This document shows positions 8,720 to 17,922 of a DNA stretch of 64,000 nucleotides, piece after piece; position 1 is the first letter of the stretch, and every line of letters starts with the position of its first letter. The stretch is from Parabacteroides chongii (lineage in GTDB: Bacteria; Bacteroidota; Bacteroidia; Bacteroidales; Tannerellaceae), in NCBI RefSeq assembly GCF_029581355.1, contig NZ_CP120849.1, positions 4,248,501-4,312,500 of the forward strand, given 5' to 3'. The notes under the pieces are model-generated. The model was not told the origin of the DNA, ran no database searches, and worked only from the letters and a program-made list of their open reading frames with translations. Made by a program: the position numbers and the translations under genes.

Positions 8720-9676
8720 ATGGCAAAAAGGAAAGGTAAAGCAAAATCGCGGAAAAAAAAGAGTCAGGAGCCATCCTGGGTTTCTGTAATCCGGCGTACT
8801 TTTGTTCTTGCGGCTTTGCTTGTGATTTGTTTTATTGGAGTTTTGTACGTATACAATTATTTATATCCTGTTTCCGAAAAGAAAACCGTAGTTGTGGAGC
8901 AGAAGAAACCGGCTGCTCCCGTATCCCCATCCGTACCGGGTGAAATAAAACCTTCCGTACCGAAAGCTGCAACATTTAAAATACCGGCAAATGCCGAGAT
9001 CCCGAAATTACAGGCGAAACGTTCTGAACAGGTGATTCGTCATGAAGGATATACTGTTTCCTATAATTCCGATTACAAAATAGCCAATTGGGTTGCTTAT
9101 GAGCTTACTGGCGAAGAGGCTAAAAGTAAGAAGGCGGAGCGCTCGAATAAGTTCGTCCCCGATCCGGCTGTTAAAGGAGCGACGGCTACGAATGAAGATT
9201 ATACGCGTACGGGTTATGACCGGGGACATCTGGCTCCTGCCGGTGATATGAAATGGTCGGCAAAGGCGATGCGTGAATCGTTTTATTTCAGTAACATCTG
9301 TCCGCAAAAACCAGGATTGAACCGGGGGATTTGGAAAGAACTGGAGGAACAGAGCCGTTTGTGGGCAAAAGACTACGGGTCTTTATTGATTGCTACCGGT
9401 CCTGTGATCACGGATGGCATGAAGCAAATGGGGAAAAACAGAGTAGGAGTTCCCGGAGCATTTTACAAAGTGATTTGCTACGTTTCGGGAAATGAATATA
9501 AAGCAATTGCATTTATCCTGGAAAACAGAGACTACAAAAAGACATCTTTGAAGTCGATGGCTATTCCTGTGGATAGCGTGGAAAAGGTGACAGGCATAGA
9601 TTTTTTCCCTGCAGTTCCTGATGAACAGGAAAAAAGAATGGAAGCAAAAATAGATTGGGACAGTTGGTCCTTTTGA
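8720..9676 (+). CDS. Membrane-anchored DNA/RNA non-specific endonuclease (NUC1 family)
   Basis: This 318-residue protein has a lysine/arginine-rich N-terminus, one transmembrane segment (about 29-50, TFVLAALLVICFIGVLYVYN) and a proline/lysine-rich linker to about residue 95. The beta-beta-alpha-metal nuclease domain follows, with DRGHLAPAGDM (His170 the catalytic base), the metal-binding asparagine region NRGIWKELE and FYKVICY. The positive-inside rule puts the nuclease domain on the periplasmic side, where it could degrade incoming or released nucleic acid for nutrition or as a barrier. No immunity gene or secretion signal typical of a toxin lies beside it, so a housekeeping role is more likely. 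Family call is secure; the biological role is inferred. Confidence 0.9.
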   Translation: MAKRKGKAKSRKKKSQEPSWVSVIRRTFVLAALLVICFIGVLYVYNYLYPVSEKKTVVVEQKKPAAPVSPSVPGEIKPSVPKAATFKIPANAEIPKLQAKRSEQVIRHEGYTVSYNSDYKIANWVAYELTGEEAKSKKAERSNKFVPDPAVKGATATNEDYTRTGYDRGHLAPAGDMKWSAKAMRESFYFSNICPQKPGLNRGIWKELEEQSRLWAKDYGSLLIATGPVITDGMKQMGKNRVGVPGAFYKVICYVSGNEYKAIAFILENRDYKKTSLKSMAIPVDSVEKVTGIDFFPAVPDEQEKRMEAKIDWDSWSF

Positions 9677-9845
9677 TACAAGCAAATTTTACAAGCAGAA
9701 GCAAATGTGATGTGTTGCCACCCGGTACTGAAGGGGCGCAGAAGTTGAAACAATTAGTAGAAAATGAATGTTGTATAGCTATGACTTAACGCGTAGTTTA
9801 TATGACTTTGTATGAGCATATAATTAACAAAAAATCAATAACAAA

Positions 9846-10910
9846 ATGCAAGTTATCATGAATGGTAAATTAATTCCCGTTTTTGTGTTGGCAGCATTGA
9901 TGTCTTGTAGTCAACCTCCGGTGAAAGAGCAGGGGCCTCGTCCGGTGAAGTTGGCGGAAGTAACATCTTTGAATGTTGTGGAAAAGTCGTTCAGCGGCGT
10001 TGTTTCGCCTGACCAGTTCAGCGACCTGGCGTTTAAGATGTCCGGACCACTTATTTCTTTGAACGTGGAAGAAGGGCAGAAGGTTCGTACCGGACAAGTA
10101 GTAGCAGAAATAGATCCACAGGATTTTAAGTGGGATTATGAAGCAAAGAAGGCTTCTTTCCAGACTGCACAGGCTCAGTTACAGCGTGCAGAAAGACTAT
10201 TGGCAAAACAGGCCATCTCTCAACAGGAATATGAATCGACAAAGGCTGCCTATTCCAATGCGCAGGCTGCTTTCGAAAATTCACAGAATACTTTAGAGCA
10301 GACAAAGCTGAGAGCTCCTTTCGACGGATTCATCCAGAAGAAGTATGTAGAGAATTATCAGAAAGTCCAGATGGGACAGGGGATTGTATGCCTGATCAAT
10401 CCGAATAAGTTACAGGTCCAGTTCACTATGCCTGAAACTAATATTACTTATTTTTCAACACCTTACACGATTTATGTAGAGTTTGACAATTACAAAGGTG
10501 TCCGTTTTAAAGCGAAAGTAAAGGAATATGTGGAAGCTTCTCCTGATGGTTCGGGGGTACCTGTATTTCTTTACATCGATGATCCGGCATTTAATTTGGA
10601 AAAGTATAAGATCGCTGTCGGCTTTTCTTGTCGTGTGATTCTGAATATCGAAAGCCAAAGTTTCAATGAAGGAGCGGTATTGGTTCCTTTATCTGCTGTA
10701 GTAGCCGACGAAGTAAACAGTGATAATAAATTTGTATTTGTATATAATCCGCAGACGCAGAAAGTAGAGCGCCGTAAAATCACAGAAAAAGAACTGGTGG
10801 GAAAAGACGGTGTTGTTGTTACAGATGGTTTGAAAGCCGGTGAACGGATCGTTACTGCCGGAGTAACCCGCCTGGTAGAAGGACAACAAGTAAAAGTATT
10901 AACAGATTAA
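9846..10910 (+). CDS. RND efflux periplasmic adaptor lipoprotein (HlyD/AcrA type)
   Basis: This 354-residue adaptor has a lipoprotein signal with lipobox LMSC (MNGKLIPVFVLAALMSCSQ). The second ATG at 9858 gives a tidier signal peptide and may be the true start. A barrel-sandwich half motif (GPLISLNVEEGQKVRTGQVVAEID) precedes a coiled-coil hairpin (about 95-150, rich in A, Q and E) and the second half motif LRAPFDGFIQKKYVENYQKV. A beta-barrel region follows. It would bridge the inner membrane pump and outer membrane channel encoded next. The gap to the pump gene is only 11 bp, so the three genes form one operon. Confidence 0.9.
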   Translation: MQVIMNGKLIPVFVLAALMSCSQPPVKEQGPRPVKLAEVTSLNVVEKSFSGVVSPDQFSDLAFKMSGPLISLNVEEGQKVRTGQVVAEIDPQDFKWDYEAKKASFQTAQAQLQRAERLLAKQAISQQEYESTKAAYSNAQAAFENSQNTLEQTKLRAPFDGFIQKKYVENYQKVQMGQGIVCLINPNKLQVQFTMPETNITYFSTPYTIYVEFDNYKGVRFKAKVKEYVEASPDGSGVPVFLYIDDPAFNLEKYKIAVGFSCRVILNIESQSFNEGAVLVPLSAVVADEVNSDNKFVFVYNPQTQKVERRKITEKELVGKDGVVVTDGLKAGERIVTAGVTRLVEGQQVKVLTD

Positions 10911-10921
10911 GAAGATAAACA

Positions 10922-13900
10922 ATGAATATTCCAAAATATTCTTTAGAGAATAGTAAGATCATATACTTCTTCTTGGCTGTCATGCTGATAGGTGGTATAT
11001 ATTCTTTCTTCAAATTACCGAAAAAGGAAGATGCCCCCTTTGTAATCAAACAGGCTGTGTTGGTTACGCAATATCCGGGAGCAACACCTTTTGAAGTGGA
11101 AAAGCTGATCACAGAACCCATCGAAAGGGAAATCCAGTCGATGTCTGATGTGTTTCAGATCAAGTCGGAATCCTATTTCGGGATGTCTAAGATTTCTATT
11201 GAACTGCAACCCACTTTGGATCCGGATTATATGCCTGTCAAGTGGGATGAACTTCGCCGTAAAGTAAATAACATACAGCCGCGCCTTCCGAGCGGAGCGT
11301 CCTCTATTTCTGTGAGCGATGACTTTGGTGATGTATTCGGTATTTACTATGCACTGACAGCCGATGACGGTTATACATATGATGAACTGAGAGACTGGGC
11401 ACAGAAGATCAAAACAGAACTGTCTCCTGTTCCGGGGGTTCAGAAAGTCTATCTGTTCGGTGAGCAGACACAGGTGATAAATGTAAAGATTTCTGTTCCT
11501 AAGCTGGCAAACCTCGGGATCGATCCTAACTCGATCCAGCAAGTGTTACAGACACAGAATCTGCTGGTGAATACGGGAGAGATCAATACCGGTGAATATG
11601 ATCTGCGTGTCAGGGCTGAAGGTACTTATAAAGATATTCAGGACATCCGTGATCAGCTGATTGTCACAAAAAGCGGAGGTGAAGTCCGGCTGGGTGATAT
11701 TGCTGTTGTTGAACGGGGATATATGGATCCTCCGTCGAATCTAATGCGTGTGGACGGTAAACGTGCGATCGGTATCGGTGTGGCTACCGGTGCGAAAGAC
11801 GATGTGGTGGCTGTCGGTAATGATGTTGCCAGTCATCTGGATGAAATGCAGGAACTCTTTCCTGTCGGGATGGATTTGAAAACGATCTATCCGGAAAATA
11901 AGATTGCCGATGAAGCGAACAATGGTTTTATCCTGAATCTGATCGAATCTTTACTGATTGTAATTGTAGTCATCTTCCTGGTGATGGGGTCGCGTGCCGG
12001 TATGCTGGTAGGTAGCTCGCTTCTGTTCTCCGTTGGTGGTACATTATTATTAATGTTGATCTGGGGAGTCGGTCTGAACCGAACATCATTGGCGGCATTT
12101 ATCATTGCAATGGGTATGTTGGTGGATAATGCGATCGTGGTAACGGATAATGCACAGGTAGGTATCAAGCGCGGTTTATCTCGTTACCAGGCATTGATAG
12201 AGGGAGCTACCAAGCCTCAGTGGGCATTGTTGGGAGCAACCTTTATTGCGGTCTGTTCATTCTTGCCTATGTACCTGGCTCCGGCATCAGTAGCCGAGAT
12301 CGTTAAACCATTGTTTATTGTGCTGGCCGTTTCGCTGGGATTAAGCTGGGTGCTGGCTTTGACTCAGACGACTACGTTCGGTAACTTTATTCTGAAAGAA
12401 GCCAAGCCGGGAGAATCACAGGATCCGTACGATACAAAGTTGTATCATAAATTTGAAAATGTTCTCGGACGACTGATCAAGCGTAGATATATTACAATTA
12501 CTTCTGTCGTTGCGATGTTGTTCCTGTCTCTGTTTATCATGGCAATTATGCCACAAAGTTTCTTTCCGATCATGAACAAACCTTATTTCCGTGCCGATCT
12601 TATCTTCCCGGAAGGCTATAGTATCCGTGATGTGGAACGGAATGTAAAATCGATAGAAGAGTATCTGAGCAAGAATGAAAATATCAAATCATATTCGTTT
12701 ACACTGGGAGGTTCTCCGGTTCGTTACTATCTGGCAAGTTCGTCGGTGGGACCGAAGCCTAACTTTGCCAATGTGCTGATCGAGACTAAGAATGCAGAAG
12801 ATGCACAGGCAGAAGAAGGTAAATTCTACGATTATATGGTTGCCAATTATCCGAGTATCCTGACTCGTTCAGCCTTGTTTGCATTGTCTCCTGTGCCTGA
12901 TGCAGCCATAGAGATTGGTTTTATCGGGGATAATGTGGATACGCTGGCGGCATTGACAGAACAGGTGAAGGAGATTGCCAGGAAGTATGATCAGGTGATG
13001 GAAGTTCGTGACAGCTGGGGTAACAAGGTGCCGGTATGGAAACCTTTATATTCGCAGGAAAAGGGATTACGTTTGGGTATTACCCGTCAGCAGGTTGCTT
13101 ATTCATTGCGTTCGGCAACGAATGGTGTACCTTTGGGTGAATACCGTGAAGGGGATGTTTTCATGCCTATCTTGTTGAAAGATGCAGATAAAGATTCGAT
13201 CAGCCTGAACGATTTGAAGAGTTTGCCTGTTTATAGTGCCAAAGGACGTTCTGTAAAGGTGGAACAGGTGATCGATGATTTCTCATTGGATTATGATTAT
13301 GCAGTGGTGAAGCGTTTTAATCGTCAGCCTTATATGATGATGCAGTGCGAGCCGAAGCGTGGTGCTAATACCATGGCTGCTTTCAGCCATCTGTGGGAGG
13401 AAGTACAGCAGCAGGTCAAGGTACCGGAAGGTTACAAGCTTCAGTATTTTGGTGAACAGAATGAACAGGATAAAGGTAATAAGGCGATTGCTGCCAATAT
13501 TCCTTTGATGTTTGGTTTGATTTACGTGACATTGTTGTTCCTGTTCCCGAAATATTACCGGAAACCGGTTTTGATTATGGCTATGTTGCCGCTTATTTTT
13601 ATCGGTGTTGTACTGGGATTGCTGGTGTTCGGAAAATCGCTCGACTTCTTTGCTATGCTGGGATTGCTGGGACTGATCGGTATGAATATCAAGAATGCAA
13701 TTGTGCTTGTCGATGAGATCGGGTTACAGATGAATAGTGGTCTGGAGCCGGTCAAAGCTGTGGTAGAAGCAACTAAAACACGTATTGTCCCTGTAACAAT
13801 GGCTTCGGGTACGACCATTTTGGGTATGCTTCCTTTGTTGGGAGATGCGATGTTTGCCGGCATGGCTGCAACGATTATGGGGGGGCTGTTCGTTTCAACA

Positions 13901-13963
13901 ATCCTGACCATCTTCGTGCTTCCGGTCACCTATTGTATATTCTTTAAGATTAAATCTGAATAA
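10922..13963 (+). CDS. RND efflux pump, inner membrane permease
   Basis: This 1013-residue protein has standard RND architecture: TM1, a large periplasmic loop, six helices from about residue 335, TM7 near 525, a second periplasmic loop and a last helix bundle (about 860-1010). The proton-relay helix carries GMLVDNAIVVTDNA with Asp402, and the repeat half has GLIGMNIKNAIVLVDEI. The gene order adaptor-pump-TolC makes a complete tripartite drug, metabolite or metal exporter. The substrate cannot be told: the protein is shorter than AcrB-type pumps (about 1050) and lacks the metal-site signature of CusA that I would recognise. The outer membrane gene starts 3 bp after its stop. Confidence 0.92.
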   Translation: MNIPKYSLENSKIIYFFLAVMLIGGIYSFFKLPKKEDAPFVIKQAVLVTQYPGATPFEVEKLITEPIEREIQSMSDVFQIKSESYFGMSKISIELQPTLDPDYMPVKWDELRRKVNNIQPRLPSGASSISVSDDFGDVFGIYYALTADDGYTYDELRDWAQKIKTELSPVPGVQKVYLFGEQTQVINVKISVPKLANLGIDPNSIQQVLQTQNLLVNTGEINTGEYDLRVRAEGTYKDIQDIRDQLIVTKSGGEVRLGDIAVVERGYMDPPSNLMRVDGKRAIGIGVATGAKDDVVAVGNDVASHLDEMQELFPVGMDLKTIYPENKIADEANNGFILNLIESLLIVIVVIFLVMGSRAGMLVGSSLLFSVGGTLLLMLIWGVGLNRTSLAAFIIAMGMLVDNAIVVTDNAQVGIKRGLSRYQALIEGATKPQWALLGATFIAVCSFLPMYLAPASVAEIVKPLFIVLAVSLGLSWVLALTQTTTFGNFILKEAKPGESQDPYDTKLYHKFENVLGRLIKRRYITITSVVAMLFLSLFIMAIMPQSFFPIMNKPYFRADLIFPEGYSIRDVERNVKSIEEYLSKNENIKSYSFTLGGSPVRYYLASSSVGPKPNFANVLIETKNAEDAQAEEGKFYDYMVANYPSILTRSALFALSPVPDAAIEIGFIGDNVDTLAALTEQVKEIARKYDQVMEVRDSWGNKVPVWKPLYSQEKGLRLGITRQQVAYSLRSATNGVPLGEYREGDVFMPILLKDADKDSISLNDLKSLPVYSAKGRSVKVEQVIDDFSLDYDYAVVKRFNRQPYMMMQCEPKRGANTMAAFSHLWEEVQQQVKVPEGYKLQYFGEQNEQDKGNKAIAANIPLMFGLIYVTLLFLFPKYYRKPVLIMAMLPLIFIGVVLGLLVFGKSLDFFAMLGLLGLIGMNIKNAIVLVDEIGLQMNSGLEPVKAVVEATKTRIVPVTMASGTTILGMLPLLGDAMFAGMAATIMGGLFVSTILTIFVLPVTYCIFFKIKSE

Positions 13964-13966
13964 GAT

Positions 13967-15262
13967 ATGAAAAGTAAACTGATAATAGGTTGTATGTTAT
14001 TGGGTGCCCTGGCTGCAAAAGCACAGGTGCAGCCCATCTCGGCAACCGAATATAAAGAAAAAGTACTGGAATACAGTCGCCAGATCAAGCAGAGTTCGGA
14101 AGAACGGATAGCTATGCAGCATGCTATAAAGGCAGCTAAAACGGCATTCTTTCCGGCTGTGGATTTTTCCGGTAGTTACCAATATCGTATAAACAAGTAT
14201 GAATTGGGGATGGGGGAAGGTATCCCTGGTATCGAAATGGATCATAATACCTATAGCCTGGGAGCTACGGTGAGCCAGCCTATCTATGCCGGCGGACAGA
14301 TCTATAACAACTATAAAGCTGCAGAGATACAGGGACAGATTGCTGATGAGGCGGAAGAACTGACGACTGACAATATTGTCTATGCTGCCGATATGAACTA
14401 TTGGTCTGTGGCAGCCCGCAAAGGTATGTATGATGTCATGACACAATATGTTGATATTGTACAGGAGCTGGCAAATGTGTTGACTCTCCGTTTTCAGGAT
14501 GGACAAATCAGTAAAACGGACCTGTTACAGGTCCAGGCACGTTTGAAAGAAGCCGAACTGAATAAAAGTTCGGCTTATGAGGATTACCAGATCGCACTGC
14601 AGAACCTGAATGTCCTGATGGGTGTTCCCCCTATGGAGCCGATCACGATTGCCGATTCTATTACAATGGTTCTGCCGTTGCCCATACAGGTTGGTGAATC
14701 TGCAGCTTTGGAAAATCGTCCTGATTATCTGATCTCTAAACTGAATATCGAATATCAGAAAAGGCAGATCAATCTTTCAAAGGCTAAATATAATCCGACT
14801 TTGTCGGTCGGTTTTCAGGGATCATGGGGAACTTCCATGCTGAATGTGAAAGGTTCCGATAATTTGTGGACACCGGCTGTCTTTGCTTCTTTGAAAATTC
14901 CATTGTTCCGTTGGGGAGCACGTTTTAAGGAAGTAAATTCACAGAAGGCTATTCTTCGGAGCAAAGAGTATGCAATGGATAATACGCGCGACCAGATTAC
15001 ACAGGAGGTTGCCAACGCCTGGACGAGCCTGACGGAAAATACCAAACAGATCAACGTAGCCGAAGAGGCTTGTAAGATCGCTGAAGAGAATCTCGATTTG
15101 AATACTTTCAGTTATAACGAAGGTAAGCTTCCGATTGTCGACGTGCTTTCCGCCCAGCTTTCCTGGATACAATCTTATAGCAGTCTGATACAGACTTGGT
15201 ATCAACAAAAAGCTTCCCTGGCACAATACAATAAAGCTATTGGCATTCGCCGCATGCAATAA
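13967..15262 (+). CDS. TolC-family outer membrane efflux channel
   Basis: This 431-residue protein has a signal peptide (first 19 residues, ending near LAAKAQ) and two OEP repeats, the usual full-length layout. Typical TolC-family segments include LGATVSQPIYAGGQIYNNYK, the helix FQDGQISKTDLLQVQARL, and in the second repeat ASLKIPLFRWGARFKEVN. It forms the outer membrane duct of the RND system encoded upstream. It ends the operon; a strong bidirectional stem-loop follows 18 bp after the stop. Confidence 0.92.
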   Translation: MKSKLIIGCMLLGALAAKAQVQPISATEYKEKVLEYSRQIKQSSEERIAMQHAIKAAKTAFFPAVDFSGSYQYRINKYELGMGEGIPGIEMDHNTYSLGATVSQPIYAGGQIYNNYKAAEIQGQIADEAEELTTDNIVYAADMNYWSVAARKGMYDVMTQYVDIVQELANVLTLRFQDGQISKTDLLQVQARLKEAELNKSSAYEDYQIALQNLNVLMGVPPMEPITIADSITMVLPLPIQVGESAALENRPDYLISKLNIEYQKRQINLSKAKYNPTLSVGFQGSWGTSMLNVKGSDNLWTPAVFASLKIPLFRWGARFKEVNSQKAILRSKEYAMDNTRDQITQEVANAWTSLTENTKQINVAEEACKIAEENLDLNTFSYNEGKLPIVDVLSAQLSWIQSYSSLIQTWYQQKASLAQYNKAIGIRRMQ

Positions 15263-15280
15263 TGTAACTGCTATGTAAAT

Positions 15281-15322
15281 AAAAACGGCTATCGGATTTT
15301 TTTGATTCCGATAGCCGTTTTT
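15281..15322. terminator. Bidirectional terminator between the efflux operon and the kinase gene
   Basis: A perfect 16-bp stem: AAAAACGGCTATCGGA (15281-15296) pairs with TCCGATAGCCGTTTTT (15307-15322) around a 10-base loop. The A-run on one side and T-run on the other let it work in both directions. It serves the rightward tolC-like gene and the leftward receiver-kinase gene ending at 15342. Confidence 0.85.
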
Positions 15323-15341
15323 ATTTATTAGATATTTATTC

Positions 15342-16487
15342 TTAACTCAGGGCTTTCAGCGAAACGAAGAATGTGGACCCCTTACCTTCTTCCGATTCGA
15401 ACCAAAGGTCTCCGTCATGCTGTTCGACAAAGTCTTTACAAAGCATCAATCCCAGTCCGGAACCTTTTTCATTATTTGTTCCGTAGGAGGTGAAGTGGGT
15501 ATTTTGCTTTAACAGCTTATCCTGGTCTTCTTTCTTTATACCCTTACCTGAATCTTTCACGCTGATAACGACAAAATCACCTTCTATCTTGGAAGCGATC
15601 GAGATCGTTCCACCTTCAAAACTAAACTTGATGGCATTTGAAATAAGATTTCTGATGACTGTTTTAATCATGTCTATATCGACAAAACCGGATAATTCTT
15701 TATCCATATTTTGTAACTGGATAGTCAACCCCTTTTGGGTTGCCATAGGGATATATATTTCAGCGGTGCTTGAAACCAAACTGTTGATATCGGTTTCCTG
15801 TTTGTATACGTTCTGCTTCTTTAAACGGTTTTTTGCCCATTTAAGTAAGTTATCCAGCAACAGGAATATCTCTTCTGATGTTTTATTCATCATCTGAAGC
15901 ATTTCAAAAACTTCGGGGCTAACCTGGTCTTTATCCACCATCATAAGAATGGCGTTGTTCATCATTTTTAAAGAGCCAAGAGGCGAGCGTAAGTCATGGG
16001 CAATAACAGAATACAGGGTGTCTCTCGATTCGATTGTGTTTTCCAGTTCCTGCTTGATTTGTTTAATGCTGAATAATTCGAAACGGTGTGCTACACGTTT
16101 GACCAATTCCTCTCTTTGGAAAGGTTTCGTGACATATTCCGTAGCTCCCAGTTGGTAACCTTTTACTATACTCTGCATATCACTTAGAGCAGACATGATA
16201 ATAACAGGTATATCGTTCGTGTCCGGATTACTTTTCAGATGTTGTAAAACTTCGTATCCATCCATCTCCGGCATCATTATATCTAATAGTATGAGATTAG
16301 GGTGCTTGTCATGTGCCAGGCGGAGAGCCTTGGTACCGCTGTCACAAGTGAGTAACCTGTAACCTTCTTTTTTTAATATAGCTTGTACTAACATGACGTT
16401 GGTTGGAACATCGTCAACGATCAATACTGTATATCCTGCTGCTAAATTATCCATATCAAATATAAACTTTTCTTGATATTCAATCAC
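15342..16487 (-). CDS. Receiver-histidine kinase (REC-HisKA-HATPase)
   Basis: This 381-residue cytoplasmic protein has no membrane segment. The receiver domain comes first (about 18-135), with the acidic pair Asp25-Asp26, phospho-acceptor Asp69 in LLLDIMMPEMDGYEVL and Lys121 in YVTKPF. A coiled linker leads to a HisKA dimerisation domain with His164 in SVIAHDLRSPLG and an HATPase with NAIKFS, DSGKGI and GSGLGL boxes. Receiver-first order means it probably takes phosphate from, or passes it to, another kinase. It lies 74 bp downstream of the leftward glycosyltransferase gene at the edge of the exopolysaccharide locus, so a role in controlling that locus is plausible but unproven. An internal ATG at codon 12 is an alternative start. 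Confidence 0.9.
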   Translation of the reverse strand: MIEYQEKFIFDMDNLAAGYTVLIVDDVPTNVMLVQAILKKEGYRLLTCDSGTKALRLAHDKHPNLILLDIMMPEMDGYEVLQHLKSNPDTNDIPVIIMSALSDMQSIVKGYQLGATEYVTKPFQREELVKRVAHRFELFSIKQIKQELENTIESRDTLYSVIAHDLRSPLGSLKMMNNAILMMVDKDQVSPEVFEMLQMMNKTSEEIFLLLDNLLKWAKNRLKKQNVYKQETDINSLVSSTAEIYIPMATQKGLTIQLQNMDKELSGFVDIDMIKTVIRNLISNAIKFSFEGGTISIASKIEGDFVVISVKDSGKGIKKEDQDKLLKQNTHFTSYGTNNEKGSGLGLMLCKDFVEQHDGDLWFESEEGKGSTFFVSLKALS

Positions 16488-16561
16488 TATGCGTATACAA
16501 AAATATTAATAAAGTTTGAATATATCGGGGTTTTCATTGTTACATTTTCTAATTATTTTTT

Positions 16562-17746
16562 CTACTGGCTTCTTTTTGCTTTTGCCCAGGCCCCATTCCC
16601 TTTATTTCCAGCTAAATAGAAAAATCCTCTGATCACATTAATGTTCATGAAGGAAAAGTAATAGGGGATAAAAAACAACTTGTTTCGTACATTTTTCTGT
16701 TCCATTATATAACCGGCGTAGGCCATCATATAAAAGGCGACTTGTAAAAGTAGCAATAATATATATGTAAATTCTCCCTTACACGCTAAAAATATATTTA
16801 ATGGTATTAATAAGAATAATATTATAGGTGTAATCGTCCATCGCAGAACACGGTGGCTCACGAACTGAAAGCTAAGTATTCCGTAGCGGAATATATTAAA
16901 CAGACTACGCAGGCGCCAAACGGACTGTAAACCTCCGGCGGCAATGCGTATCTTGCGTTTTTCTTCTTCTTTCATATTAAGGGAGGCTGTTTCGGTTGCG
17001 TAAGCTTCTTTGCAGTAGGCTATCTTATATCCTTTCTGTGCGATACGGAGCGATAAGATGAAATCGTCGAGGAGGGTATCGGAAGGCATTTGTTCAAATA
17101 GTTCAGTCCGTACGGCAAATAATTCACCAGCTGCTCCTACAGCTGAATATAATCGGAAATCCAATGCTTTTAAAGCAGATTCGTATTTCCAGTAAATGCC
17201 TTCCCCGGCAGTTGCTCCTTGTGCTGTTTTTGTTTCTACTCTTTTTTCACCGGCCACACATCCTACTTTCGGGTTGGAGAATTGGCGGACAATTTCATGT
17301 ATAGCTTCCTTATTAAGCATCGTATTCGCATCAGTGAAAATAACATAGGGTGTCGTTATATATTGTATGCCCCGGTTCAGAGCTGCCGTTTTTCCTTTGC
17401 GTTCCGGCTGGAAAAGTACGGTAACATCCGGATATTGCTCCAAAAGTTCATTAGTCCGGTCATTCGAACCGTCTGTAACCCAAACAATTTTCAGTTTGTC
17501 TTTGGGATACGCGAGGGCATGACAATTATCCATCTTGGACGCAACAATATCTTCTTCATTATATGCTGCGATGAAGAGGGTTACATCAGGGAGCGGATCC
17601 GGTAATAGAGGATGGGCAGGTTTAGAAAATAATTCTTTTATTCGTACCATTATATATAATAGTATTCCATATCCAAGATATGTATAAAAAATGAGGAATA
17701 GTCCTATCCAGAATAAGTATTCAATGATAATATATAAATGGTCCAT
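16562..17746 (-). CDS. Membrane glycosyltransferase family 2 (cellulose/hyaluronan synthase-like fold)
   Basis: This 394-residue inner membrane protein has an N-terminal helix (about 8-30), a GT-A catalytic domain and several C-terminal helices (about 300-375). Visible motifs are FIAAYNEEDIVASKM (nucleotide-sugar site), VIFTDANTML (DxD-like) and DDFILSLRIAQKGYKIAYCKEA. The usual QxxRW motif of processive enzymes is replaced by a region reading RIAAGGLQSVWR. It probably adds a sugar to a lipid-linked intermediate at the membrane. It is transcribed away from the next glycosyltransferase gene; a TACATTTG box (complement of 17780-17787) sits upstream. Confidence 0.85.
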   Translation of the reverse strand: MDHLYIIIEYLFWIGLFLIFYTYLGYGILLYIMVRIKELFSKPAHPLLPDPLPDVTLFIAAYNEEDIVASKMDNCHALAYPKDKLKIVWVTDGSNDRTNELLEQYPDVTVLFQPERKGKTAALNRGIQYITTPYVIFTDANTMLNKEAIHEIVRQFSNPKVGCVAGEKRVETKTAQGATAGEGIYWKYESALKALDFRLYSAVGAAGELFAVRTELFEQMPSDTLLDDFILSLRIAQKGYKIAYCKEAYATETASLNMKEEEKRKIRIAAGGLQSVWRLRSLFNIFRYGILSFQFVSHRVLRWTITPIILFLLIPLNIFLACKGEFTYILLLLLQVAFYMMAYAGYIMEQKNVRNKLFFIPYYFSFMNINVIRGFFYLAGNKGNGAWAKAKRSQ

Positions 17747-17779
17747 CTTAGATTATAATAAAAAAATGTTTAGTAGATG

Positions 17780-17787
17780 CAAATGTA
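17780..17787 (-). promoter_or_regulatory. -7 box for the leftward GT2/kinase genes
   Basis: The complement reads TACATTTG, an exact TAnnTTTG match, 34 bp before the ATG at 17746. I see no TTTG at the usual spacing upstream, so only the -7 element is supported. Confidence 0.35.
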
Positions 17788-17882
17788 ATAAAGTTTTTAT
17801 AACAAATATGGAAAACCTATGATTTCTTTGAGTTTCTAATGAAAAATAAGCGTTCTTTTGAAAATATAGTGAATGTTTTTGT

Positions 17883-17890
17883 TACTTTTG
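17883..17890 (+). promoter_or_regulatory. -7 box for the rightward exopolysaccharide arm
   Basis: TACTTTTG matches TAnnTTTG and lies 33 bp before the ATG at 17923. A TTTG occurs 22 bp upstream, slightly more than the preferred spacing. Together with the opposing box at 17780 this makes the 176-bp gap a divergent promoter region. Confidence 0.4.
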
Positions 17891-17922
17891 TGCATGTATA
17901 AGTTTGTGTAAATTTGTAAAAT

